Source: Reyranella sp. (GTDB lineage: Bacteria; Pseudomonadota; Alphaproteobacteria; Reyranellales; Reyranellaceae). From it: a stretch of DNA of 6,798 nucleotides. Position numbers and translations under genes: made by a program. The DNA is taken from positions 1-6,798 of the forward strand of contig JAUXST010000442.1 in assembly GCA_030679805.1 (NCBI GenBank). The letters run 5' to 3'. The notes under the pieces are model-generated. The model made no database searches. It was not told the origin of the DNA and saw only the letters and a program-made list of their open reading frames with translations. Shown here one piece after another: positions 1 to 5,539 of this stretch. Within the stretch, counting starts at the first letter, position 1; each line of letters opens with the position of its first letter.

Positions 1-1
1 G

Positions 2-43
2 GACAAAGCCATTGATCGGTTGGGGCGTCATTTCCGGTCATGA
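2..43 (+). CDS. C-terminal tail of a probable fourth TetR-family paralog (5' part outside window)
   Basis: Reading frame 2 from the first bases gives DKAIDRLGRHFRS and then TGA at 41-43. The core AIDRL matches the C-terminal signature of the three complete regulators downstream (RAIDRLLP, QAIDRLLP and GAIDRLLP), and it sits at the same distance of a few residues before the stop. After AIDRL the tail differs (GRHFRS instead of LPPTP). This suggests the tandem array continues upstream, but only about six matching residues are visible, so homology is an inference. Too little is present to say whether this copy is intact. Confidence 0.45.
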   Translation, partial: DKAIDRLGRHFRS

Positions 44-82
44 GCAAGGCGGTGTCGCTTCGCAGCTTCCTCAACGAATTTC

Positions 83-112
83 CTGCAAACCACGTCGCGA
101 GGGGCGTATACT
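83..112 (+). promoter_or_regulatory. Candidate promoter for the first complete TetR-type gene
   Basis: TATACT at 107-112 is five of six matches to a sigma-70 -10 box. A weak -35-like CTGCAA lies at 83-88, 18 bp upstream. It sits 80 bp before the ATG at 193, in the 149-bp gap after the upstream paralog tail. The rest of that gap (44-192) shows no other gene. The -10 is convincing by eye, the -35 is not. Confidence 0.3.
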
Positions 113-192
113 ATTCTCATGATGAGTGTAGATTTAGCGATTGACCGCAAACCGAACGAGACTCGGCGCTTCTCGTCGATCCGGCTATCGGC

Positions 193-837
193 ATGACATC
201 GAGCGAGGCTGACTTGTCTTCCCGACAACCTCCCAAACGCGCCCGCATCGATGGCCGCCATTTGCGTAGTGAGCGAACCAAGCAATTGATCATGGAGGCG
301 TTTCTGGCTCTGCTGCGGGAGAGCCCGTCCATGCCCACGGCGGCGCAGATCGCTGAGCGAGCGGGCTACTCGGTTCGTTCGATTTTCGAACGGTTTGCTG
401 ATCTCAATGCATTGCGCGTCGCGGGAGTGGACTATCAACTCGCGCACGCGGCCGCCTTGGCGCCGCCTCGTCACGTTGACGGCGACCGGCAGACCCGAAT
501 CAAGTCGCAGGTCGAGACCAGGGCGGGGACCTGCGAGCGCGGCGTCGCACTATGGCGCGTGTTCCTCTACACGATTGACGAGTCGGAAGAACTCAAGCTC
601 CGCCTGCGCATCGCTCGACAGCGAACAATCGACCGGTTCGAAATCATGTACCGCCCCGAACTTTCGACGCTCGGAGACGTCGAGCGCAAGCATCTGTTGA
701 TCGTGCTCGAAGCTCTCACCGACATGGAAAGTTGGGCACGGCTGCGCGAGTTTTTTAGTCTGTCCTTCGAGGATGCCTGTGCGGTCTGGATTCGCGCCAT
801 CGACCGCTTGCTTCCTGCGACGCCGACGGGAGCATGA
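193..837 (+). CDS. TetR/AcrR-family transcriptional regulator, array copy 1
   Basis: The 214-residue product has the usual length of a TetR-family repressor. An N-terminal DNA-binding domain spans roughly residues 25-80. Its helix-turn-helix lies around residues 48-70 (PTAAQIAERAGYS, then VRSIFERF), with F where many family members have Y in the recognition helix. The rest is a helical domain expected to bind ligand and dimerise. It ends in the array signature SWARLREFF...AIDRLLP (about residues 180-207). ATG 193 is the only ATG after the in-frame stop at 142-144 that keeps the whole DNA-binding domain. No clear Shine-Dalgarno precedes it. The ligand and targets cannot be told from sequence. 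The next paralog starts about 28 nt after the stop, suggesting co-transcription. TetR family membership is fairly secure; function beyond DNA binding is unknown. Confidence 0.85.
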   Translation: MTSSEADLSSRQPPKRARIDGRHLRSERTKQLIMEAFLALLRESPSMPTAAQIAERAGYSVRSIFERFADLNALRVAGVDYQLAHAAALAPPRHVDGDRQTRIKSQVETRAGTCERGVALWRVFLYTIDESEELKLRLRIARQRTIDRFEIMYRPELSTLGDVERKHLLIVLEALTDMESWARLREFFSLSFEDACAVWIRAIDRLLPATPTGA

Positions 838-855
838 CGTTGTCGAATGCGTCAT
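834..855. repeat. Inverted repeat across the stop of TetR copy 1
   Basis: ATGACG at 834-839 is matched by its exact reverse complement CGTCAT at 850-855, with a 10-nt spacer. It overlaps the TGA of copy 1 and lies just upstream of the probable start of copy 2. It could be a small hairpin or an operator-like dyad. A 6-bp arm can arise by chance. Confidence 0.3.
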
Positions 856-865
856 TGGATCAGTC

Positions 866-1504
866 TTGATCGAGGAAGCCTTGCCAAAGGATCCCCTGCC
901 AAGGCGCACCCGAATGGATGGCCGCCGCTTGCGCAGCGTGCGGACCAGGCAGTTGATCGTCGAGGCCTATCTCGCTCTCGTGAGAGAAGAGGCGCCGGCA
1001 TTGCCGACAGCGGCCAAGGTCGCGGAGCGGGCGGGCTACTCGGTGCGTTCAATCTTTGAGCGCTTTCCGGATATTCACGCCTTGCAGGTCGCCGCGACGG
1101 ACTATGCGATCACACAGGTTGTGGCGATGGCAGCGTCGCGCGATGGCGGCGGCGATCGTGCGGCGCGAATCAAGTCCCATGTAAACACACGCGCGCGCGC
1201 GTCCGAACACTGGCTGCCGCTGTGGCGCGCGCTCATTGCGCTTCAGGACGGCTCGGAGGAACTCAAGGCACGCGTCCGAGCGATGCGCGAGCGCGTGCTT
1301 TCCCTGATGGAGCACATGTATGAGCCCGAGTTATCGACACTCCCGGATGTGGCCCGGCGGCAAACACTGATGGCGCTCGAGGCTATAGTGGATGTCGAGA
1401 GCTGGGCGAGGATGCGTGAGCATTTTGGGCTTTCGTTCGAGGAATCTTCTGCAGCGTGGGTGCAGGCAATCGATAGGCTTCTTCCACCGACTCCTTCGCT
1501 CTGA
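866..1504 (+). CDS. TetR/AcrR-family transcriptional regulator, array copy 2
   Basis: From TTG 866 the product is 212 residues, almost the same length as copy 1. The N-terminal helix-turn-helix lies at about residues 47-69 (LPTAAKVAERAGYS, then VRSIFERF), followed by a helical ligand/dimerisation domain. The C-terminus, from PELSTLP at about 154 to the end, carries SWARMREHFGLSFEE and AIDRLLPPTP. By hand alignment 40 of the last 57 aligned residues are identical to copy 3. The start is uncertain. TTG 866 best preserves the N-terminal extension seen in copy 1. ATG 773 would overlap copy 1 by 65 bp and has GAGG directly abutting it. ATG 914 (AAGG at 901-904) would start right at the conserved core (MDGRRLRS). 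Inside the gene lies an 18-bp alternating purine-pyrimidine tract (1185-1202). Target and ligand are unknown. Confidence 0.8.
   Translation: MIEEALPKDPLPRRTRMDGRRLRSVRTRQLIVEAYLALVREEAPALPTAAKVAERAGYSVRSIFERFPDIHALQVAATDYAITQVVAMAASRDGGGDRAARIKSHVNTRARASEHWLPLWRALIALQDGSEELKARVRAMRERVLSLMEHMYEPELSTLPDVARRQTLMALEAIVDVESWARMREHFGLSFEESSAAWVQAIDRLLPPTPSL
1185..1202. repeat. Alternating purine-pyrimidine tract, (CG)6 core
   Basis: Bases 1185-1202 strictly alternate purine and pyrimidine: three AC units run into a (CG)6 core at 1190-1201. It lies inside TetR copy 2, in the stretch encoding the NTRARAS region. Such tracts can adopt Z-form DNA and can slip by two bases, which would frameshift the gene. 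Copies 1 and 3 lack the run at the aligned place. Confidence 0.8.
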
Positions 1505-1513
1505 GGCATCGAC

Positions 1514-1582
1514 ATCGTTGCAATCGTTGCAATTCGCAATGAGCATGAGGAAGGTGTAGGCTTTATCGTTGCGCTTTAGCGC
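1514..1582. promoter_or_regulatory. Repeat-rich intergenic region, possible operator for TetR copy 3
   Basis: The 98-nt gap between copies 2 and 3 contains ATCGTTGCA twice in perfect tandem (1514-1522, 1523-1531). A third near copy, ATCGTTGCG, lies at 1565-1573. Overlapping the second unit is the dyad TTGC-N5-GCAA (1527-1539). A second dyad, GCGCT-TT-AGCGC, spans 1571-1582. Direct repeats plus dyads just upstream of a TetR-type gene are typical of regulator-binding DNA. No good -35/-10 pair was found here. Binding is inferred from position only. Confidence 0.4.
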
Positions 1583-1602
1583 ATGAACTGGCGGATAAGG
1601 TT

Positions 1603-2271
1603 TTGGACCTCTGCCGTGTTGCAGGCACGACCTGGATTGAATGGACATTGCCCTCTTCACCCACACATAGATCCGGCCGCCCAGACGGTCGCCGACTACG
1701 CAGTGTGCGGACCAGGCAATTGGTCATCGAAGCATATCTGGCGCTGCTTAGGGAAAATCCGCAGGTTCCGACAGCCGCGCAGGTGGCCGAAAGGGCAGGC
1801 TATTCGGTGCGTTCGGTCTTCGAGCGGTTTCCCGACCTTCACGCATTGCGGCTCGCCGCGACAGACTACGCGCTGGCCCAGGCCAACACCCAATCTCTGG
1901 TAACCGGGTTCGATGGCGACCGGCAAACCCGGCTGAGGGGCCACGTTGAACGACGTGCGCGCACCTGCACGGAATGGCTGCCGCTCTGGCGGGCGGTCAA
2001 TGCCAACAAGGGAGACTCCGAGGAGATCGAGACACGGATACGTTTCGTTCGCTCGGCTACGATCAAAAGGATCGAGCTGATGTACCAGGCAGAACTCTCG
2101 ACATTGCCGGAGCTGGAACGCCGGCAGATCGCCCTGGCGATCGAGGCCATCATCGACTTCGAAAGCTGGGCGCGCATGCGGGACTTTTTCGGTCTGTCGT
2201 TCGAGGAGGCCTGCGCGGTCTGGATCGGGGCCATCGACCGCCTTCTGCCACCGACGCCGGCGGATTCTTGA
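1603..2271 (+). CDS. TetR/AcrR-family transcriptional regulator, array copy 3
   Basis: From TTG 1603 the product is 222 residues; a second in-frame TTG at 1648 would give 207. The helix-turn-helix lies at about residues 56-78 (VPTAAQVAERAGYS, then VRSVFERF). The C-terminal half carries AELSTLPELERRQ, ESWARMRDFFGLSFEEACAVW and AIDRLLPPTP. It shares the array's common core GRRLRSVRTRQL with copy 2. The only nearby ATG (1583) is in another frame, so copy 3 needs a TTG start or has lost its original start. AAGG at 1597-1600 is too close to 1603 to be a normal ribosome site. The reading frame is otherwise intact to TGA 2269-2271, arguing against simple decay. The gene ends where the candidate tRNA-His promoter begins. 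Ligand and targets are unknown. Confidence 0.8.
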   Translation: MDLCRVAGTTWIEWTLPSSPTHRSGRPDGRRLRSVRTRQLVIEAYLALLRENPQVPTAAQVAERAGYSVRSVFERFPDLHALRLAATDYALAQANTQSLVTGFDGDRQTRLRGHVERRARTCTEWLPLWRAVNANKGDSEEIETRIRFVRSATIKRIELMYQAELSTLPELERRQIALAIEAIIDFESWARMRDFFGLSFEEACAVWIGAIDRLLPPTPADS

Positions 2272-2296
2272 CGCTCCGGCCGGCGGAGCGTAGGAA
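2268..2296 (+). promoter_or_regulatory. Candidate promoter of tRNA-His (and nnr)
   Basis: TTGACG (2268-2273, preceded by C) is five of six to the -35 consensus. After exactly 17 bp comes TAGGAA (2291-2296), a weak -10. Initiation would fall near 2303, about 23 nt before the mature tRNA. The -35 overlaps the stop codon of TetR copy 3. The tRNA-Leu promoter in this window has the same design, which supports both. Strong -35 with weak -10 is common in alphaproteobacteria. Confidence 0.45.
2271..2291. repeat. Perfect 8-bp dyad in the tRNA-His promoter spacer
   Basis: ACGCTCCG (2271-2278) and its exact complement CGGAGCGT (2284-2291) flank a 5-nt loop, GCCGG. The dyad starts on the last base of the copy 3 stop codon. 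As RNA it would be a strong hairpin able to end the TetR transcript, but no T-tract follows, so it is not a classic intrinsic terminator. As DNA it fills the -35/-10 spacer of the candidate tRNA-His promoter, a usual place for a repressor operator. Confidence 0.55.
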
Positions 2297-2325
2297 GGCG
2301 CGCTTCGTTGGGGGCGATCCACGAT

Positions 2326-2403
2326 GGCGGCCGTAGCTCAGTTGGTTAGAGCGCCAGATTGTGATTCTGGATGTCGCCGGTTCAATTCCGGTCGGCCGCC
2401 CCA
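2326..2403 (+). tRNA. tRNA-His (anticodon GTG)
   Basis: The full cloverleaf can be drawn. The acceptor stem GCGGCCG (2327-2333) pairs with CGGCCGC (2393-2399). The D stem is GCTC/GAGC. The anticodon stem CCAGA/TCTGG holds loop TTGTGAT with anticodon GTG at 2361-2363. The T stem GCCGG/CCGGT holds loop TTCAATT. The extra 5' G at 2326 opposite discriminator C at 2400 is the histidine-specific G-1:C73 pair that histidyl-tRNA synthetase recognises. CCA is encoded at 2401-2403. The nnr start codon lies 14 nt downstream, so the two are probably in one transcript. Confidence 0.97.
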
Positions 2404-2417
2404 ATCGCTCATGCACC

Positions 2418-3950
2418 ATGGACACTAGAGCGCCGTCGCGGGATCTAGCGCCTTCCGACAATCTGGCTCTGCTGAATTGTTCGGAGATGGCGAGGGCCGA
2501 CGCGGCCGCCATAGCCGGTGGCACCCCCGGAATCGATCTGATGGAGGCCGCCGGCCGGGCGGTGGCGGAAGCCGTCCTGGAACGTCATCTGCCGCGACCG
2601 GTCCTCGTACTATGCGGGCCCGGCAATAATGGCGGCGACGGCTTCGTGGCCGCGCGTTATCTCCATGCCGCTGGCTGGCCGGTTCGGGTGGCCTTGCTCG
2701 GTGACCGCGGCGCCCTCCGCGGTGACGCCGCCTGGGCCGCGCAAGGCTGGAATGGCCCGGCAGAAGTGCCGAGCCTCGACTTGCTCGACGGCCATCCGCT
2801 GGTCGTTGATGCGCTGTTCGGTGCCGGTCTCGGCCGGCCGATTGGCGGTATCGCCGGCGAACTGATTGACCGCATGAACGTCGAGGGCCTGCATGTGATT
2901 GCGGTCGACGTGCCTAGCGGCCTGCATGGCGACACCGGTGAGGTCATGGGACGCGCACCAATCGCCGAATGCACCGTCACCTTCTTCCGCGCCAAGCCCG
3001 GACACTACTCGATCGAAGGACTTCGACGCTGCGGCGTGCTCAGAGTGGCCGACATCGGAATTGACGCGTCAGTGCTGCAAACGATTTTGCCGCAACTCTG
3101 GCTGAACGCGCCTGGGCTGTGGCAGGAGAATTTTCGTCACCGGAATCGTGGGGTACACAAATACGCCCGCGGGCACCTGACGGTCCTGGGCGGAGCTATG
3201 GCCACGGGCGCGGCGAGGCTTGCCGCCCTGGCGGGACGTCGGGCCGGGGCAGGGCTGGTGACCATCGCGACGCCGAGGGCAGCGATGGCTATCTACCAGG
3301 CAGCCGAGCCGGGCAATCTGATCGCCGAAATCGAGGACGGCGCTGGTTTTGCGCGTCTGCTGGCCGACGAACGGCGGAACGCAATCCTTGTCGGCCCAGG
3401 CTCCGGCCTCAACGAGAGAACCCGAGGTGCAGTGGCCGCAGCATTGGCCACGGGCAGGCAGGTGGTGCTCGATGCCGACGCGATAACCGTATTCGCTGCA
3501 AATCCGGAGAGCCTGTTTGAAATGATCCACGGGCCGGTCCTGATGACCCCGCATGAAGGCGAGTTTCGTCGCCTTTTTCCCGACCTGTCGACCGTCCCGG
3601 GCAAGGTCGAGAGAGTTCGCCGAGCCGCCCGGCAAAGCGGCGCAACCATCCTGTTGAAGGGGCCGGATACCGTTGTTGCCGCACCGGACGGGCGGGCCGT
3701 AATCAACGTCCACGCGCCGCCGACGCTCGCGACGGCGGGGTCGGGGGACGTCCTTGCTGGACTCGCAGGGGGCCTGATCGCACAGGGCCTGTCGCCGCTT
3801 GCAGCCGGTACGGCGGCGGCCTGGCTCCATGGCGACTGTGCGTTCCGCTTCGAGAGGCCGGGATTGATCGCCGAGGATCTGATTGGCCGAATTCCGGACG
3901 CGCTTGCGGCCGTGAGTCCTGGCGAATTGGGCGGGCAAAAAGACCGCTGA
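2418..3950 (+). CDS. nnr: Bifunctional NAD(P)HX epimerase / ADP-dependent NAD(P)HX dehydratase
   Basis: This 510-residue cytosolic metabolite-repair enzyme resembles E. coli YjeF (Nnr). Its two fused domains convert hydrated, inactive NADHX and NADPHX back to NADH and NADPH. The N-terminal epimerase domain (about 15-225) shows CGPGNNGGDG (66-75), VDALFGAGLGR (130-140), AVDVPSGLHGDTG (162-174) and FFRAKPGH (189-196). The C-terminal ribokinase-like dehydratase (about 245-500) shows VGPGSG (325-330), LDADA (351-355), TPHEGEF (377-383), LLKGPDTV (412-419) and GSGDVLAG (441-448). GSGD replaces the more usual GTGD, a conservative change beside the expected catalytic Asp. ATG 2418 was chosen because it leaves a short leader before the conserved EMARADAAAIAGG segment; the frame stays open into the tRNA but that cannot be coding. 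No Shine-Dalgarno is visible. In many bacteria the gene sits near glnB or housekeeping genes. Identification is secure. Confidence 0.95.
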   Translation: MDTRAPSRDLAPSDNLALLNCSEMARADAAAIAGGTPGIDLMEAAGRAVAEAVLERHLPRPVLVLCGPGNNGGDGFVAARYLHAAGWPVRVALLGDRGALRGDAAWAAQGWNGPAEVPSLDLLDGHPLVVDALFGAGLGRPIGGIAGELIDRMNVEGLHVIAVDVPSGLHGDTGEVMGRAPIAECTVTFFRAKPGHYSIEGLRRCGVLRVADIGIDASVLQTILPQLWLNAPGLWQENFRHRNRGVHKYARGHLTVLGGAMATGAARLAALAGRRAGAGLVTIATPRAAMAIYQAAEPGNLIAEIEDGAGFARLLADERRNAILVGPGSGLNERTRGAVAAALATGRQVVLDADAITVFAANPESLFEMIHGPVLMTPHEGEFRRLFPDLSTVPGKVERVRRAARQSGATILLKGPDTVVAAPDGRAVINVHAPPTLATAGSGDVLAGLAGGLIAQGLSPLAAGTAAAWLHGDCAFRFERPGLIAEDLIGRIPDALAAVSPGELGGQKDR

Positions 3951-3951
3951 A

Positions 3952-3980
3952 TTGACCGCTTGCCGGGCGCGGGCTAAGAG
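3952..3980 (+). promoter_or_regulatory. Candidate promoter of tRNA-Leu (and tig)
   Basis: TTGACC (3952-3957) starts one base after the nnr stop and is five of six to the -35 consensus. Exactly 17 bp later is TAAGAG (3975-3980), a weak -10. Initiation would be near 3987, 44 nt before the tRNA, in very GC-rich DNA. The layout parallels the tRNA-His promoter. Confidence 0.4.
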
Positions 3981-3987
3981 GCCCGCG
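3968..3987. repeat. Perfect 7-bp dyad after nnr, with the candidate -10 as its loop
   Basis: CGCGGGC (3968-3974) and its exact complement GCCCGCG (3981-3987) enclose TAAGAG, the candidate tRNA-Leu -10 box. In RNA this could be a 3' hairpin for nnr, but no T-tract follows (ATTCGCCC). It may instead affect promoter opening or be a regulator site. Confidence 0.5.
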
Positions 3988-4030
3988 ATTCGCCCTCGCG
4001 GCACGCCCCGATGGCGCGAGCAGATGTCGG

Positions 4031-4115
4031 GCGGGCGTGGTGAAATTGGTAGACACGCGAGATTTAGGTTCTCGTGCCGCAAGGCGTGGGGGTTCAAGTC
4101 CCTCCGCCCGCACCA
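4031..4115 (+). tRNA. tRNA-Leu (anticodon TAG)
   Basis: This is a class II tRNA with a long variable arm. The acceptor stem GCGGGCG (4031-4037) pairs with CGCCCGC (4105-4111). The anticodon stem CGAGA/TCTCG (4058-4062, 4070-4074) holds loop TTTAGGT with TAG at 4065-4067, which reads CUA and related leucine codons. The variable arm TGCCGCAAGGCGT spans 4075-4087. The T arm is GGGGG/CCCTC around TTCAAGT. The discriminator is A (4112) and CCA is encoded at 4113-4115. The tig start codon lies 21 nt downstream. Confidence 0.97.
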
Positions 4116-4136
4116 GACGGAAGTGGAAGAGAGAAA

Positions 4137-5492
4137 ATGCAAGTGACGGAACTTTCGGCCGAAGGGCTGAAGCGGCAATTCAAGATCATCGTTCCCGCCG
4201 GCGACCTGTCGGCCAAGGTCGACGAGCGCCTGGCCGAAATGGCCCAGACGGCGACGCTCCCCGGCTTCCGGCCAGGCAAGGTGCCGGTTGGCCTGCTGAA
4301 GAAACAGTACGGTCAGGCCCTCTATGGAGAAGCCTTGGAGCAGGCGGTGAATTCGAGCACCGCCAAGGCCATCGAGGACCGTGGACTGAAGCCCGCACTG
4401 CAGCCCCGCGTCGACCTCAAGCAACTCGAGGAAGGCAAGGACGTCGAATTCGAGGTCGCGATCGAGGTGCTGCCTGAGATCGGCAAGGTTGATTTTTCCG
4501 GCGTCGAACTCGAACGGCTGAAGGCTACCGTTCCCGACAAGGACGTCGACGACGCGATTGAGCGGATCGCCAAGGCGAACCGGGAGCAGAAGCCGGTCGA
4601 TCCGGCGCGCCCGGCGCAGAAGGGCGATTCCATCAAGCTCGACTTCGTGGGTTCGGTCGACGGCAAGGAGTTTCCCGGCGGTGCAGCCACCGACTACTCG
4701 CTCGAAATCGGATCGGGCTCATTCATCCCCGGTTTCGAAGACCAGCTCACCGGCGCCGAAGTCGGCAAGACGGTCGACGTTAAGGTGACGTTCCCGGCCG
4801 ACTACGGCGCGCCCGAACTCGCAGGCAAGGACGCCATCTTCAAGTGCGCGATCAAGGAGATCCACGAGTTCATCGACAAGCCCGCCGACGACGAACTGGC
4901 GAAGAAGAACAATTTCGAAAATCTCGAGGTGATGCGCAAAGCGGTCGCCGAGCGGATCGGCCAGGATTACAGTCAGATCTCACGGTCGATGATCAAGCGG
5001 CACTTGCTCGACAAGCTCGCCGACCTGCACAAGTTCCCGGTGCCCGAGGGGCTGGTCGAAGGCGAGTTCAACGCGATCTGGCAGCGCATCGAGGAAGCCA
5101 AGAAGAGCGGCCAGAAGCCTGAGGACGACGAAGAGAAGATGCGCAAGGAGTATCGTGAGATCGCGGAGCGCCGCGTTCGTCTCGGCCTGTTGCTGGCCGA
5201 TGTTGGCCGGTCCAACAGCATCGATGTCACGCCCGAGGAACTCAACCAGGCGGTGATGCGCGAAGCCATGCGTTATCCCGGGCAAGAGCGCCAAGTCCTC
5301 GAATTCTATGGCAAGAACGCGGAATTGAAGGAGCAGCTTCGCGCGCCGATCTTCGAAGAGAAGACGGTCGACTTCATCCTCGAACTGGCCAAAGTCTCCG
5401 AGAAGTCGGTTACCCCTGAGGAACTGCTCAAGGCGGCTCGCGAGGCGGAAGAAGAGAAGCCGGCCGAGCCGGAGCCGTCCGCAGCGCCTTAG
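4137..5492 (+). CDS. tig: Trigger factor, ribosome-associated chaperone and peptidyl-prolyl isomerase
   Basis: The 451-residue protein is close to the family norm (about 430-450). It binds near the ribosome exit tunnel, shields emerging chains and isomerises proline bonds. The N-terminal ribosome-binding domain carries the signature loop GFRPGKVP (43-50). An FKBP-type isomerase domain runs from about 162 to 245 (KGDSIKLDFVGSVDGKEFPGG, IGSGSFIPGFEDQLTGAEVG; the PADYGAPELAGKDAIF stretch). The C-terminal helical, SurA-like chaperone domain is rich in K and E, and ends in an acidic Pro/Ala-rich tail (about 425-451). ATG 4137 is preceded by GGAAGAG (4125-4131) at good spacing. The frame is open further upstream, but that lies in the tRNA. 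It stands directly before clpP and clpX, a widely conserved order. Confidence 0.97.
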   Translation: MQVTELSAEGLKRQFKIIVPAGDLSAKVDERLAEMAQTATLPGFRPGKVPVGLLKKQYGQALYGEALEQAVNSSTAKAIEDRGLKPALQPRVDLKQLEEGKDVEFEVAIEVLPEIGKVDFSGVELERLKATVPDKDVDDAIERIAKANREQKPVDPARPAQKGDSIKLDFVGSVDGKEFPGGAATDYSLEIGSGSFIPGFEDQLTGAEVGKTVDVKVTFPADYGAPELAGKDAIFKCAIKEIHEFIDKPADDELAKKNNFENLEVMRKAVAERIGQDYSQISRSMIKRHLLDKLADLHKFPVPEGLVEGEFNAIWQRIEEAKKSGQKPEDDEEKMRKEYREIAERRVRLGLLLADVGRSNSIDVTPEELNQAVMREAMRYPGQERQVLEFYGKNAELKEQLRAPIFEEKTVDFILELAKVSEKSVTPEELLKAAREAEEEKPAEPEPSAAP

Positions 5493-5512
5493 GCGCCCAA
5501 TTGATCTGGAGC

Positions 5513-5539
5513 CGACGGCCTTGAAGATGGCCGCCGTCG
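5513..5539. repeat. Inverted repeat between tig and clpP
   Basis: CGACGGC (5513-5519) is the exact complement of GCCGTCG (5533-5539), with a 13-nt spacer. A competing inner pairing of GGCC boxes is possible. No T-tract follows, so this is at best a partial or Rho-linked terminator of tig. It overlaps the candidate heat-shock -35 element. Confidence 0.35.

Noticed and set aside
28..474. Minus-strand open frame of 148 codons opposite TetR copy 1
   Set aside because: It lies opposite a gene with a clear family fold. Its predicted protein is Arg-rich with no recognisable motif, typical of an antisense shadow in GC-rich DNA.
1583..1903. Plus-strand frame from ATG 1583 overlapping TetR copy 3
   Set aside because: It has an ATG, but the conserved TetR protein is in a different frame and this product matches nothing recognisable. 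It was kept only as a clue to the start problem of copy 3.
2271..2291. Hairpin after TetR copy 3 called as a standard intrinsic terminator
   Set aside because: The stem is strong, but no run of T follows. It was listed as a dyad with two possible roles instead.
2326..2403. tRNA-His as an island integration site bounding the TetR array
   Set aside because: Integrated islands normally lie on the 3' side of the tRNA, and here that side is nnr. No integrase, no repeat of the tRNA 3' end and no phage gene is visible in the window.
3069..4424. Minus-strand open frame of 451 codons across nnr, tRNA-Leu and tig
   Set aside because: It runs through a tRNA gene and two certain genes on the other strand. 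Its product is low-complexity and Arg-rich with no domain seen.
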